This document shows positions 43,036 through 52,669 of a stretch of 64,000 bases of DNA, in pieces. Below the pieces are notes generated by a model, which saw only the letters and a program-made list of their open reading frames with translations, did no database searches and was not told the DNA's origin. This stretch comes from Tunturiibacter gelidiferens (GTDB lineage Bacteria; Acidobacteriota; Terriglobia; Terriglobales; Acidobacteriaceae): the NCBI RefSeq assembly GCF_014201335.1, contig NZ_JACHEB010000008.1, positions 186,001 to 250,000 of the forward strand, read 5' to 3'. The first letter of the stretch is position 1, and every line of letters starts with the position of its first letter. Both the position numbers and the translations under genes were made by a program.

Positions 43036-43277
43036 ACTGCACGGACCTATTGAGCCATCTTTCCGACTACTTCGACGACCAACTCACGATCGAACTTCGC
43101 GAAGAGATCAGCGAACACACTGCTGGCTGCCAACACTGCCGCGTCGTCCTCAACACGACCCACCAGACCATCGAGGTCTACAAGGGCAACGAGATCTACG
43201 AAGTCTCACCCGGACTTCGCGAGCGCCTCCACTCCGCCATCATGGCCAAGTGTCTAGCAGTAAAAAAACAAGCTTAG
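43032..43277 (+). CDS. Zinc-finger anti-sigma factor
   Basis: This 81-aa cytoplasmic protein carries the zf-HC2 (ZAS) motif EHTAGCQHC with His-x3-Cys-x2-Cys, which binds zinc and wraps the sigma factor. It has no transmembrane helix, so it is a soluble anti-sigma (ChrR/RsrA style) rather than a membrane-spanning one, pointing to a cytoplasmic, possibly redox, signal. The start is fixed by the ATGA overlap. Confidence 0.85.
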   Translation: MNCTDLLSHLSDYFDDQLTIELREEISEHTAGCQHCRVVLNTTHQTIEVYKGNEIYEVSPGLRERLHSAIMAKCLAVKKQA

Positions 43278-43300
43278 AACATCGCCGGGCTTTCCCTTTA

Positions 43301-43678
43301 TCAGATCCGCCCGGCTAACCTGAGTGCACCTATCTCCGCGTCCGTGAAAACCCTGGACCGGATCAGGAACCGCACACCTTCCCCATTCTCTAGCGAAAAC
43401 ATCCCCCCACGTCCAGGCACCACATCCAGTATCAGTTGCGTATGCTTCCAATACTCAAACTGGCTCCCGCTCATATAAAACGGAGTCTCCCCCAGAGTCG
43501 CCAGCAGCACGTCGCCATCCCCCACCAAAAACTCCCCTCGCGGATAGCACATGGGGGAGCTGCCGTCACAGCAACCTCCCGACTGATGAAACATCAGCTC
43601 CCCATGTTTGTTCGACAACCTGCTCATCAACTCCACAGCAGCAGGCGTCGTCACAACCTGTTCCGGTACCTCTGTCAT
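43301..43678 (-). CDS. DUF779-family protein
   Basis: The product (125 aa) shows the family pattern FHQSGGCCDGSSPMCYPRGEF, then LGETPFYMSGSQFEYWKHTQ. DUF779 proteins are almost always encoded beside an aldehyde dehydrogenase, as here; the cysteine pair and SGSQFE may bind metal or protect the partner, but the role is unknown. ATG 43678 is chosen over 43711 because the longer N-terminus would be encoded by a dispersed palindromic repeat. Confidence 0.82.
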   Translation of the reverse strand: MTEVPEQVVTTPAAVELMSRLSNKHGELMFHQSGGCCDGSSPMCYPRGEFLVGDGDVLLATLGETPFYMSGSQFEYWKHTQLILDVVPGRGGMFSLENGEGVRFLIRSRVFTDAEIGALRLAGRI

Positions 43679-43704
43679 CGCCAGACCTGCACTTGCCTTT
43701 CTAG

Positions 43705-43736
43705 TTGTCATCCCCGAAGGGGATCTGCTGTTGTCG
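43705..43736. repeat. Short dispersed palindromic (REP-like) repeat, copy 1
   Basis: TTGTCATCCCCGAAGGGGAT with core hairpin ATCCCC-GAA-GGGGAT, preceded by TTGCCTTT. A closely similar unit with the arms changed together (TTCCC/GGGAA) lies at 62513. Compensatory change of both arms supports selection for the hairpin. Confidence 0.55.
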
Positions 43737-43737
43737 T

Positions 43738-45267
43738 CTAGAAAAATCCCATCGCATTCGGGCTATAGCTCACCAGCTGATTCTTCGTCTGCTGATAGTG
43801 TTCGAGCATCATCTTGTGATTCTCTCGTCCCACACCCGACTGCTTATATCCTCCAAACGCAGCGTGAGCAGGATACAGGTGATAGCAGTTCGTCCACACC
43901 CGTCCCGCCTCAATACCCCTACCGAAGTGATACGCCCGGTTCATATCCCTTGTCCAGACACCCGCACCCAATCCATACAAAGTATCGTTCGCCAACGCCA
44001 ACGCTTCCTCCTCATCATGGAACGTCGTCACCGAAACCACCGGTCCGAAGATCTCCTCCTGGAAGATGCGCATCTTGTTGTTGCCTTTAAAAACGGTCGG
44101 TTCAATATAAAACCCCTCCGCTAGATCGCCTGTCTGAGCAGCACGCTTCCCACCCGCCAGCACCTCCGCACCCTCCTGCTTCCCGATGTCGAAGTAAGAC
44201 AGAATCTTCTCCAGCTGCTCGCTTGAGGCCTGCGCGCCAATCATGGTCGTCTTATCCAACGGATTGCCCTGCTTGATCGCGCCAACGCGCTTCAGGGCAC
44301 GCTCCATGAACTCGTCATAGAGCGTGTCCTGAATCAGTGCGCGTGAAGGGCAAGTACACACCTCGCCCTGATTCAGCGCAAACATCGTAAAGCCTTCGAG
44401 CGCCTTATCAAAGAAAGCATCATCCGCACTCGCTACATCCTTGAAGAAGATATTCGGGCTCTTCCCACCAAGCTCGAGCGTCACCGGAATAATATTCTGC
44501 GAGGCGTACTGCATGATCAGTCGCCCTGTCGTCGTCTCCCCCGTAAACGCAATCTTGTTGATGCGTTTGCTCGAAGCCAGCGGCTTACCCGCCTCCAACC
44601 CAAAGCCATTGACGATATTCACCACGCCCGGCGGCAGAATATCCTGGATCAACTCCATCAAAACCAGAATCGACATCGGCGTCTGCTCTGCAGGTTTCAA
44701 CACCACGCAGTTCCCTGCCGCCAACGCCGGCGCCAGCTTCCATGTCGCCATCAAAATCGGAAAGTTCCAGGGAATAATCAGCCCAATTACGCCCAGCGGC
44801 TCATGGTAGTGATACGCAATCGTGTCCTTATCGATCTCCGAGATCGATCCCTCCTGCGCCCTGATCACGCCCGCAAAATAACGGAAGTGATCGGCAGCCA
44901 AAGGCATATCCGCAGCCATCGTCTCGCGAATCGGCTTACCGTTATCCCAAGTCTCGACCGTCGCCAGCATCTCCAGATTGTCTTCAATCCGCTGCGCAAT
45001 CTTCTCCAGCATGCGGCCGCGTTCCGTCGTCGAGGTCTTGCCCCAAGCCTTCTTCGCTGCATGCGCCGCATCGAGCGCCCGGTCCACATCCGCCGCATTC
45101 GAACGCGCAATCTCACACAGCACCTGCCCCGTCACCGGCGTCACATTCTCAAAGTACTGTCCCGACAGAGGCGCCACCCACTCCCCGCCAATGTAGTTCT
45201 CATACCGTTTCTTGATCGACACAGGAAACCCAAAAGTCCCCGGCTGAACCGCAGTCATCGTAGCCAT
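43738..45267 (-). CDS. NAD-dependent aldehyde dehydrogenase (acetaldehyde/ExaC-like)
   Basis: This 509-aa enzyme of the ALDH superfamily has the NAD-site [20 protein letters not shown], the glutamate in [13 protein letters not shown] and the catalytic cysteine in [18 protein letters not shown], all intact. It oxidises aldehydes, by its DUF779 partner probably acetaldehyde or similar short-chain or aromatic aldehydes. ATG 45267 has GGGAG 8 nt upstream; the frame to 45339 lacks homology. The DUF779 gene lies downstream in the same direction, so they are likely co-transcribed. Confidence 0.92.
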   Translation of the reverse strand: MATMTAVQPGTFGFPVSIKKRYENYIGGEWVAPLSGQYFENVTPVTGQVLCEIARSNAADVDRALDAAHAAKKAWGKTSTTERGRMLEKIAQRIEDNLEMLATVETWDNGKPIRETMAADMPLAADHFRYFAGVIRAQEGSISEIDKDTIAYHYHEPLGVIGLIIPWNFPILMATWKLAPALAAGNCVVLKPAEQTPMSILVLMELIQDILPPGVVNIVNGFGLEAGKPLASSKRINKIAFTGETTTGRLIMQYASQNIIPVTLELGGKSPNIFFKDVASADDAFFDKALEGFTMFALNQGEVCTCPSRALIQDTLYDEFMERALKRVGAIKQGNPLDKTTMIGAQASSEQLEKILSYFDIGKQEGAEVLAGGKRAAQTGDLAEGFYIEPTVFKGNNKMRIFQEEIFGPVVSVTTFHDEEEALALANDTLYGLGAGVWTRDMNRAYHFGRGIEAGRVWTNCYHLYPAHAAFGGYKQSGVGRENHKMMLEHYQQTKNQLVSYSPNAMGFF

Positions 45268-45344
45268 AGAATCCACTCCCTCGAGATCGTTACCTACACC
45301 GCGCTCGAAATTGTAGTCCTCCGCACCGAAATCTGTCACAGCAC

Positions 45345-45977
45345 TCAGCAGACAGCCTCAACCACTCTTCCTTTTTCGCTGAACACGTGAATAAAGGCAT
45401 ACTGCAGCAGCATGATCGTCTTGCCGTCCGCAATCTCCCCCAGTTCAATCGCCGCCATCGCGTCCTCGATCGAAAACTCCAGAACCTCAATATCTTCACC
45501 CTCAACGAAGTTGCCGCCCCCAGCCGTCACCCTGCTCCCGCTGTCGTACTCAGCCACAAAGAAATAAAGCTTCTCAGTCACCGACCCCGGACTCATAAAT
45601 GCCTCAAAGATCATCCGAACATGCTCGACACGATATCCAGTCTCCTCCTCCACCTCCGCCTTGATCCGCTCCTCCGGACTGGCCTCATCCAAAAGCCCTG
45701 CAGCCGTCTCGATCAACAAACCCGGATGCCCATTCACAAAAGCTGGAAACCGAAACTGCCGCGTCAGCACAACCGAACGCCGCTCCAGGTTATACAGCAA
45801 AATCGTAGCGCCATTGCCGCGATCATAAGTCTCCCTGCTCTGCTGCTGCCATGTTCCATCGCTCCGCTGCAGATCAAACGTCGTCTTCTTCAACACGTAC
45901 CAGTCATCCGACAGCGTCTCAACTTTCTTGATCCGCACACGATCTTTTATTAAAGGCGCCTGCACGAAATTCATCAT
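45345..45977 (-). CDS. Nudix hydrolase, NudK/ADP-sugar pyrophosphatase-like
   Basis: The product (210 aa) contains the Nudix box in the form [20 protein letters not shown] followed by GY, which binds Mg2+ for cleavage of nucleoside diphosphate linkages. The layout ([20 protein letters not shown] before the box, [20 protein letters not shown] after) is that of GDP-mannose/ADP-sugar pyrophosphatases. It is divergent from a DeoR-type regulator, across 57 bp with candidate operators, so it is probably controlled by it. Substrate uncertain. Confidence 0.85.
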   Translation of the reverse strand: MMNFVQAPLIKDRVRIKKVETLSDDWYVLKKTTFDLQRSDGTWQQQSRETYDRGNGATILLYNLERRSVVLTRQFRFPAFVNGHPGLLIETAAGLLDEASPEERIKAEVEEETGYRVEHVRMIFEAFMSPGSVTEKLYFFVAEYDSGSRVTAGGGNFVEGEDIEVLEFSIEDAMAAIELGEIADGKTIMLLQYAFIHVFSEKGRVVEAVC

Positions 45978-46024
45978 GCCGTAACCTTATCGTGTAGTTT
46001 CGTGCAAAGTCAAGTATTATCGTG
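45961..46024. promoter_or_regulatory. Candidate DeoR-family operator cluster
   Basis: TGCACGAAA at 45961-45969 and TTTCGTGCA at 45998-46006 form a perfect 9-bp inverted repeat, and TTATCGTG occurs twice (45987-45994 and 46017-46024). These CGTG-centred repeats fill the divergent promoter between the Nudix and DeoR genes. The left arm lies in the first codons of the Nudix gene. Confidence 0.4.
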
Positions 46025-46034
46025 AGCAACGAAG

Positions 46035-46790
46035 ATGCTAACCACTCACAGAAAACAGCAGATCCTCGCCATCCTCAAGCGCCAAGGCCAGGTCATCGCA
46101 AAAGAAGTAAGCGCCGCAATGGGCGTCTCAGAAGACACCATCCGTCGCGACCTCCGAGAGATGGCCCAAGAGGGTCTTCTCCAACGCGTCCACGGCGGAG
46201 CCCTCCCCGCCTCCCCCGCGGTCGCAGATTTCGCAGTGCGCCAGCACATCACCCCCGAAGACAAAGTAGCCATCGGCCGAGCAGCAGCAAAGATGATTCA
46301 ACCCGGCCAGGTCGTAATCCTCGACGGCGGCACCACTGCCCGACAAGTCGCGCGGCACATCCCACTCGACCTGAAAGCCACCGTCGTCACCCACAGCCCG
46401 GCCATCGCCATTGAGCTCATCGACCACCAGAACATCGAAGTCATTCTCATCGGAGGACGCCTCTTCCGCCACTCCGTCGTCGCCGTCGGAGCCTCAGCAA
46501 TCGAGGCGATCGCTCAAATCCACGCAGACACCTACTTCATGGGAGTAACCGGCATCCATCCAAAAACCGGCCTCACCACAGGCGACTACGAAGAAGCCGC
46601 CATCAAGCGAGCTCTGAGCAACGCAGCAGCGGAGACCATCGTTCTCGCCTCCTCCGAAAAGCTCAACGCAGCCTCGCCCTACGTCGTAGTTCCCCTCTCG
46701 GAGATCAGCGGCATCATCACAGAACGCTCTGCGCAAAAAGCTCTCTTACGCCCTTACGAAAAACTTGGAATAACCGTCACACGAGCCTGA
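46035..46790 (+). CDS. DeoR/GlpR-family transcriptional repressor
   Basis: This 251-aa protein has an N-terminal winged HTH of DeoR type (RKQQILAILKRQGQVIAKEV, GVSEDTIRRDLREM, LLQRVHGGAL). The sugar-phosphate-sensing C-terminal domain follows (KMIQPGQVVILDGGTTARQV, IGGRLFRHSVVAVG, KTGLTTGDYEEAAIKRAL). Such repressors release DNA on binding a phosphorylated sugar. It is divergent from the Nudix gene and convergent with zwf, so a link to sugar metabolism is plausible. Confidence 0.9.
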   Translation: MLTTHRKQQILAILKRQGQVIAKEVSAAMGVSEDTIRRDLREMAQEGLLQRVHGGALPASPAVADFAVRQHITPEDKVAIGRAAAKMIQPGQVVILDGGTTARQVARHIPLDLKATVVTHSPAIAIELIDHQNIEVILIGGRLFRHSVVAVGASAIEAIAQIHADTYFMGVTGIHPKTGLTTGDYEEAAIKRALSNAAAETIVLASSEKLNAASPYVVVPLSEISGIITERSAQKALLRPYEKLGITVTRA

Positions 46791-46815
46791 AAAAGCCTCG
46801 GCCACCGCCGAGGCT
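46790..46815. terminator. Bidirectional intrinsic terminator between the DeoR gene and zwf
   Basis: A perfect 9-bp stem AGCCTCGGC/GCCGAGGCT (46794-46802 with 46807-46815, loop CACC) carries five Ts on the minus strand and a pyrimidine-rich tail on the plus strand. It should end zwf transcription efficiently and the DeoR gene less so. Confidence 0.8.
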
Positions 46816-46821
46816 CTTCCT

Positions 46822-48228
46822 CTATCCTCTCGCGACAACTCTGAAGTCGTCCGGCTCCTGCGCAAGCGGCGTATCCCATCCGCAGCAAGGAACAATATTT
46901 CTCCCTGCCTCTGGCGGACCCCACGTGTGAGGTTCGTAAACATACACCGGCGTATCTTCTTTCAGAACAGGATCGACAATCCGCCAGGCCTCTTCAACGT
47001 AATCCTGTCGCGCAAACAGCGTAGCGTCACCGGCAATCGCGTCCGTCAACACCCGCTCATACGCCTCCATCTCCTCCGGACTCGGATGACGGCTCGCAAT
47101 CAACTCCACCGCCTCGCGACCACCCCCAAGCTCGTCAGCGACAGAAACCGACATCGCCACCGTCATCTCGGGACTGATCCGGAAGCGCATATAGTTTTGC
47201 GCAGTATTCGGCTCCGTGATGTTCGTGTGCGGCGGTTTGCGGAACCGCGCCATCACCTCCATGCATGTCACAGGGAGATTCTTTCCCGCACGAATGTAAA
47301 AAGGAACGCCATCCCACCGCCACGACTTGATCTCAAGCTTCAGACAAGCAAACGTCTCGACCTTCGAGTTCGGCGCAACGCCCTTCTCATCCAAATATCC
47401 ACGAAACTGCCCACGAACCAGATCCTTCGCTTCAATCGGAGGAATGGCTTTGAGCACCTTCACCTTCTCATCACGCATCGACTCAGCATCGCCTCGCGCC
47501 GGACACTCCATCGCGAGATTACACATCACCTGGAAGATATGGTTTTGAATCACATCCCGAATCGCGCCAGTCTGGTCGTAAAAAGCCCCACGGCCCTGAA
47601 CCCCGAAGTCTTCCGCCATCGTGATCTGAACGGTCTCAACATAATCACGATTCCAGATCGGCTCCAGAAACGTATTTGAAAAGCGGAAGGAGACCATGTT
47701 ATGAACCGGCCCCTTCGCCAGGTAGTGATCGATGCGAAAGATCGACGACTCTGGAAACGCAGACAGCAGAATCCGGTTCAGCTCCTGCGCCGAAGCCAGA
47801 TCATGCCCGAACGGCTTCTCCACAATCATCCGCGCGCCTTTGGCCGAACCCGACTTCACCAGCTGTTCGACAACCTCCTCGAACAGCGAGGGAGGAATCG
47901 CCAGATAGTGAGCCGGCCGCTCTGACGAACCCAGCGCCTTCCGTACCGCGACAAAAGTCGCAGGGTCCACATAGTCGCCGTCGACATACTGCAACAGCGC
48001 CTTCAGCTTCTCCCACGCTGCAGGATCGAGCCCACCATGTTTCTCGAGACTATCCTGAGCACGCGCCTTGAACTGATCGAGATTCCAACCAGCCTTCGCC
48101 ACTCCGATTACCGGAACGTTCAGCGTACCCCGCTTGACCATCGACTGTAGCGCGGGAAAAATCTTCTTATAGGCAAGGTCGCCAGTCGCTCCAAAGAAGA
48201 CCAGAGCATCGGAATGAGATTGACTCAC
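46822..48228 (-). CDS. zwf: Glucose-6-phosphate 1-dehydrogenase
   Basis: This 468-aa enzyme catalyses the first step of the oxidative pentose phosphate pathway, making 6-phosphogluconolactone and NAD(P)H. The coenzyme loop [17 protein letters not shown] and the active-site [13 protein letters not shown] (a variant of RIDHYLGK) are present, followed by [20 protein letters not shown]. The start is GTG with AGGAG 7 nt upstream. It follows gnd by 26 bp, and an intrinsic terminator lies just after its stop. It is slightly shorter than the usual ~490-510 aa. Confidence 0.95.
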   Translation of the reverse strand: MSQSHSDALVFFGATGDLAYKKIFPALQSMVKRGTLNVPVIGVAKAGWNLDQFKARAQDSLEKHGGLDPAAWEKLKALLQYVDGDYVDPATFVAVRKALGSSERPAHYLAIPPSLFEEVVEQLVKSGSAKGARMIVEKPFGHDLASAQELNRILLSAFPESSIFRIDHYLAKGPVHNMVSFRFSNTFLEPIWNRDYVETVQITMAEDFGVQGRGAFYDQTGAIRDVIQNHIFQVMCNLAMECPARGDAESMRDEKVKVLKAIPPIEAKDLVRGQFRGYLDEKGVAPNSKVETFACLKLEIKSWRWDGVPFYIRAGKNLPVTCMEVMARFRKPPHTNITEPNTAQNYMRFRISPEMTVAMSVSVADELGGGREAVELIASRHPSPEEMEAYERVLTDAIAGDATLFARQDYVEEAWRIVDPVLKEDTPVYVYEPHTWGPPEAGRNIVPCCGWDTPLAQEPDDFRVVARG

Positions 48229-48254
48229 GAGTTTTCTCCTTCAATTCCCAAAAA

Positions 48255-49277
48255 TTACTTCGCTTCTGGCTTTTCGAGATGCCCGCCAAAGGCAAATCGC
48301 ATCGCAGACAACAGCTTGTTCGAGAAGTCAGCCTCGCCTCGCGAGCTGAACCGTGTATAAAGCGCCGTCGTCAGCACAGGTGTCGGAACGCCCTCATCGA
48401 TCGCAGCTTTGATCGTCCAGCGTCCTTCGCCCGAATCCGAAACCCGACCACCATATTTCGTCAGCTCCGGATCCCCAATCAACGCAGACGCAGTCAGGTC
48501 CAGCAGCCACGACGCAATCACGCTCCCGCGACGCCAGACCTCGGCAACATCCGGCAGGTTGAAGTCATACAGATAGTGTTCGGGATCACGCAGCGGTGTT
48601 GTCTCGGCATCGATCTCAGCCGTGTGCTTGCCGATATTGGCTGCCTTCAGCACACCAAGGCCCTCAGCATAAGCCGCCATCATTCCATACTCGATTCCGT
48701 TATGCACCATCTTCACGAAGTGACCGCCGCCGCTCTCTCCACAGTGCAGGTAGCCCTCCTCCGCGGTACCGCCAGCCTTCTCGCGCCCCGGAGTCTTAGC
48801 AATGTCCCCGATCCCGGGAGCAATCGTCTTGAAGATCGGATCCAGATGATCGACAACCGACTTCGGTCCACCAATCATCATGCAATACCCCCGCTCCAGG
48901 CCCCATACGCCGCCGCTCGTGCCCACATCCACATAGCGAATCCCCTTAGGCGCAAGCTCCTTCGATCGCCGAATATCGTCGATGTAGTACGAGTTCCCGC
49001 CATCTATCAGAATATCGTCCGACTCCAGATGAGGAAGCAGTTCGGCGATCGTCTGATCCACAACTCCAGCAGGAATCATCAACCAGATAGCGCGCGGTTT
49101 GGACAGCTTGCTCACGAAGTCCCCGATCGAGGACCCTCCGGTAACCCCCTTCTCCTTCGAAAGGTCGTTGACCACCTGCTGTGATCTGTCGAATACGACG
49201 CATTCATGCCCATTCTTCGCCAACCGCTTAACCATGTTGGCACCCATCCTACCCAGGCCTACCATTCCAAGTTGCAT
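48255..49277 (-). CDS. gnd: 6-phosphogluconate dehydrogenase, decarboxylating (short GntZ/YqeC type)
   Basis: The product (340 aa) begins [20 protein letters not shown] (Rossmann motif) and carries the substrate loop [19 protein letters not shown] and catalytic lysine region [20 protein letters not shown]. It oxidises 6-phosphogluconate to ribulose 5-phosphate and CO2. It is the ~300-340 aa short class, often NAD-preferring, not the 470-aa class. GGGAGAG lies 5 nt before the ATG. It lies between pgi and zwf on the same strand. Confidence 0.93.
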   Translation of the reverse strand: MQLGMVGLGRMGANMVKRLAKNGHECVVFDRSQQVVNDLSKEKGVTGGSSIGDFVSKLSKPRAIWLMIPAGVVDQTIAELLPHLESDDILIDGGNSYYIDDIRRSKELAPKGIRYVDVGTSGGVWGLERGYCMMIGGPKSVVDHLDPIFKTIAPGIGDIAKTPGREKAGGTAEEGYLHCGESGGGHFVKMVHNGIEYGMMAAYAEGLGVLKAANIGKHTAEIDAETTPLRDPEHYLYDFNLPDVAEVWRRGSVIASWLLDLTASALIGDPELTKYGGRVSDSGEGRWTIKAAIDEGVPTPVLTTALYTRFSSRGEADFSNKLLSAMRFAFGGHLEKPEAK

Positions 49278-49359
49278 TTGAACTCTCCCTTTCAGTAGTT
49301 ATGATTCACTGGACATCGAAAGCCGGCGCAGAGTCTTCTCGCGTCCGCTGCCGCCTGGC

Positions 49360-50994
49360 TTATTTATTCTTCCTGTATCTCCGAATCAGGTTCGTCGTAG
49401 AAGTATCGTGCGAAAGCGCAGGTTCTGTCGCGGCTTCAAGCTCACCGATAATCTTTTGCGCCAGCACCTTGCCGAGTTCAACGCCCCATTGATCGAACGA
49501 GTCGATGCTCCAGATCGTACCTTGCGTAAAGACCGCGTGCTCGTAGAGAGCAATCAACTTGCCCAGCACCTCCGGAGTCAGATGATCCGCAAGAATCGTA
49601 TTCGACGGTCGATTCCCTTCGAATACCCGATGCGGAACCAGCCAATCCGGCGTCCCTTCTGCCTTTACCTGCTCTGCAGTCTTGCCGAACGCTAGCGCCT
49701 CAGCCTGCGCAAACACATTCGCCATCAGCGTGTCATGATGTTTCCCCAGCGGATTGAGCGTCTTGTAAAACCCAATGAAGTCGCAAGGAATCAGCCGCGT
49801 CCCCTGATGAATCAGCTGATAAAACGAGTGTTGCCCATTCGTCCCCGGCTCGCCCCAGTAGATGGGTCCCGTTTCCGTTGCAACATGTGTTCCATCAAGA
49901 GTTACATGCTTGCCGTTGCTCTCCATCGTCAACTGCTGCAGATATGCTGGAAAACGCTTCAGATACTGCTCATACGGCAGAACCGCAACCGTTTGCGCAT
50001 CGAAGAAATCGGTATACCAGACCGTGAGCAGACCCAATAGGACCGGCAGATTGCTCGCGAATGGCGCCGTCCGAAAGTGCTCATCCATCTCATGAAAGCC
50101 GCCGAGCATAGCGCGAAAATTATCAGGCCCAATCGCCAGCATCGTCGACAGCCCAATCGCCGAGTCCATGGAATACCGCCCGCCGACCCAGTCCCAGAAC
50201 TCGAACATATTCGCCGTATCGATACCGAACTTTGTAACTTCCTTCTCATTGGTAGAGATCGCGACAAAGTGCTTCGCAACGGCCTTCTCGTCACCGCCCA
50301 ACCCAGCCAGCGACCAGTCGCGAGCCGTGTGAGCATTTGTCATCGTCTCCAGCGTCGTGAACGTCTTCGAAGCGACGAGAAAGAGCGTCTCATCCGCCTT
50401 CAGGTCCTGCACCGCCTCGGCAAAGTCGGTCCCATCGACATTCGATACAAAGCGGAACGTGATATCGCGCTGGCTATAGTGCTTCAACGCCTCATAAGCC
50501 ATCACCGGCCCAAGGTCGGACCCGCCAATACCAATATTGATGACGTTCTTAATCCGCTTGCCGGTGTGTCCCTTCCACGCCCCGCTCCGAACGCGATCCG
50601 CAAATCCCGCCATCTTGTCCAGCACAGCATGCACCGCCGGCACAACGTCCTCGCCATCGACGACGATCTTCTCACCCTTCGGCGCGCGCAAAGCCACATG
50701 CAGCACAGCACGATTCTCGGTGATATTGATCTTTTCTCCGCTGAACATCGCATCGATCCGCGCCTTCAGCCCCGACTCCTCCGCCAGCTGAACCAGCAGC
50801 TTCAGCGTCTCGTTTGTAATCCGATTCTTCGAATAGTCGAGAAAGATCCCCGCAGCTTCAAGGGTGAACCGCTCCCCGCGCGCCGGATCATCCGCAAACA
50901 GCTGGCGGAGCGTCGTATCTTGGACCTGCTGATGGTGCGCTCCCAGTGCCTTCCATGCCGAACGCTCGCCGAGCGGCGTCAATTTCGTCGTCAT
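49360..50994 (-). CDS. pgi: Glucose-6-phosphate isomerase
   Basis: This 544-aa enzyme interconverts glucose 6-phosphate and fructose 6-phosphate. Signature segments are [74 protein letters not shown] and [26 protein letters not shown] lies 7 nt before the ATG. It leads a minus-strand cluster with gnd and zwf, joining glycolysis to the pentose phosphate route. Confidence 0.95.
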   Translation of the reverse strand: MTTKLTPLGERSAWKALGAHHQQVQDTTLRQLFADDPARGERFTLEAAGIFLDYSKNRITNETLKLLVQLAEESGLKARIDAMFSGEKINITENRAVLHVALRAPKGEKIVVDGEDVVPAVHAVLDKMAGFADRVRSGAWKGHTGKRIKNVINIGIGGSDLGPVMAYEALKHYSQRDITFRFVSNVDGTDFAEAVQDLKADETLFLVASKTFTTLETMTNAHTARDWSLAGLGGDEKAVAKHFVAISTNEKEVTKFGIDTANMFEFWDWVGGRYSMDSAIGLSTMLAIGPDNFRAMLGGFHEMDEHFRTAPFASNLPVLLGLLTVWYTDFFDAQTVAVLPYEQYLKRFPAYLQQLTMESNGKHVTLDGTHVATETGPIYWGEPGTNGQHSFYQLIHQGTRLIPCDFIGFYKTLNPLGKHHDTLMANVFAQAEALAFGKTAEQVKAEGTPDWLVPHRVFEGNRPSNTILADHLTPEVLGKLIALYEHAVFTQGTIWSIDSFDQWGVELGKVLAQKIIGELEAATEPALSHDTSTTNLIRRYRKNK

Positions 50995-51319
50995 CTGCTT
51001 ACTCCTCGCATCTCTGTTTGTACCCGCCAGACAAGACTACTATCCATTTCTGTTACAAGTACGACCTTGCAGGTTCAAGCCGAAAAAACCTAAAAACATT
51101 CCCGAAATTTTAATGAAAGCTCTTCAGCAGCCGCACTCAAATTCGCGAACCCGGCCTAACCTCTTTGCTATTGATGATTTAAAGTCGAATTCGTATTCCA
51201 CAAAATGCAATCCCCTTCCATGGCTATAAGAGACGGCAGGCAGCGGAAAAGTTCCCTCTTTTTCCAAAGAGGACGAATAAATTCTCGCCGGCAGAACTGT
51301 GCACTTAGATTGCACCATC
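50995..51319. other. Intergenic region between pgi and glmM
   Basis: About 325 bp with no supported gene. A 64-residue frame at 51124-51318 on the minus strand has no recognisable sequence or ribosome site. The promoter of pgi should lie here. Confidence 0.5.
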
Positions 51320-52669
51320 TCAAATTCCGATTTCAGTCCGAATAGCGGCAGCGATCGTATTCGCGTGATGCCGCATGAGCGGCTCTGATTCAGCTTCGAT
51401 CATCACCCGAGCCAGCGCTTCCGTGCCGCTGTAACGAATGACGACCCGGCCTGAATCCGCAAGCTCTACCTCGGCAGCACGAATCGCAGCAGCCACCGTC
51501 GGAATCCCTTCCAGCGGCTTTTTCTCTCGCACCTTCACATTCAAAATCACCTGCGGAAAGACCTTAAGATCCGCAATCAATTCAGCCAAAGACTTCCCGC
51601 TCCTGTGCACGACATCCAACAACAGCAACGCGGTCAACAGACCATCCCCCGTCGTGCTGCGCCCACTGAAGATAATGTGGCCAGACTGTTCTCCGCCTAG
51701 CGCCGCGCCCGTCGCAATCATCTGCTCGAGGACATACTTGTCGCCCACCGCCGCACGAAGCATCCCGATCCCGCTGCGTTTCAGCGCCGCCTCCAGCCCC
51801 ATGTTCGACATCGTCGTCGCAACCACCGTCGAGTTCGTCAAAAGCCCGCGGTTCTGCAGATCTCGCGCCGCAAGCAGCAACACCGCATCTCCATTGACGA
51901 CTTGACCATGCTCATCTGCAAACAACGCACGATCGGCATCACCATCAAACGTGATCCCCATCGAAGCCTTGCGACTCTTCACCTCGGCTGCAACGATCTC
52001 CGGATGCAATGCCCCACAAACCTCGTTGATATTGCGTCCGTCGGGACTTGCATGGGTAATCAGGACCTCTCCGCCCATATCAGAAAACAGTTGAGGCGCA
52101 ACCGAAGAAGCAGCGCCATTTGCACAGTCAATCACAATGCGTTTCCCATCGAGCGAGAGACCCGGAACAGCCGCAAGCAGAAAGCGAACATACTCCGCAC
52201 GATCGGCATCGTTCACGGTAGGCGCAACCGTTTGTCGAGACACCGGCGTCGAACTCGCCAGTTTGCGGAAGATCTCCTCTTCAATCGCAAGCTCAACGGC
52301 GTCCGGAAGCTTATAGCCATCAGGTCCAAATAACTTAATCCCATTGTCCTGCCATGGGTTGTGCGAGGCCGAGATAACAACACCCGTAGCAAAACCGTGA
52401 GTGTGCGTCAGGAACGCAACCGCCGGAGTCGTAATCACACCCGCGTTTTCGACAGAAGCTCCGCCCGCATCAAGCCCAGCCGTCAGCGTCGCAGCAATCC
52501 ATTCGCTCGATTCGCGAGTATCCATGCCCAGCAAAACACGCGGCTTCTGTGTCTTCGCTCCGAGGATCTGTGCGAGCGCAAGTCCAATGGCGTACACCGT
52601 CGTTGAATCCAGCGGCGCCTGCCCCGCGACAGCGCGAATGCCATCGGTTCCAAAGAGCTTCTTCATCAC
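51320..52669 (-). CDS. glmM: Phosphoglucosamine mutase
   Basis: This 449-aa enzyme converts glucosamine 6-phosphate to glucosamine 1-phosphate for UDP-GlcNAc, peptidoglycan and polysaccharide synthesis. The phosphoserine loop GVVISASHNPWQDNGIKLFG, the metal site ITFDGDADRALFADEHG and the phosphate-binding VVIRYSGTEALARVMIEAE are intact. The start is GTG 52669 (GTGA overlap with the xseA stop) or ATG 52666 (TGATG overlap). It supplies hexosamine phosphate relevant to the acetamido-sugar genes upstream in the window. Confidence 0.95.
   Translation of the reverse strand: MMKKLFGTDGIRAVAGQAPLDSTTVYAIGLALAQILGAKTQKPRVLLGMDTRESSEWIAATLTAGLDAGGASVENAGVITTPAVAFLTHTHGFATGVVISASHNPWQDNGIKLFGPDGYKLPDAVELAIEEEIFRKLASSTPVSRQTVAPTVNDADRAEYVRFLLAAVPGLSLDGKRIVIDCANGAASSVAPQLFSDMGGEVLITHASPDGRNINEVCGALHPEIVAAEVKSRKASMGITFDGDADRALFADEHGQVVNGDAVLLLAARDLQNRGLLTNSTVVATTMSNMGLEAALKRSGIGMLRAAVGDKYVLEQMIATGAALGGEQSGHIIFSGRSTTGDGLLTALLLLDVVHRSGKSLAELIADLKVFPQVILNVKVREKKPLEGIPTVAAAIRAAEVELADSGRVVIRYSGTEALARVMIEAESEPLMRHHANTIAAAIRTEIGI

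Noticed and set aside
51124-51318. 64-codon frame after glmM
   Set aside because: No ribosome site, no recognisable sequence, and it fills intergenic DNA by chance.
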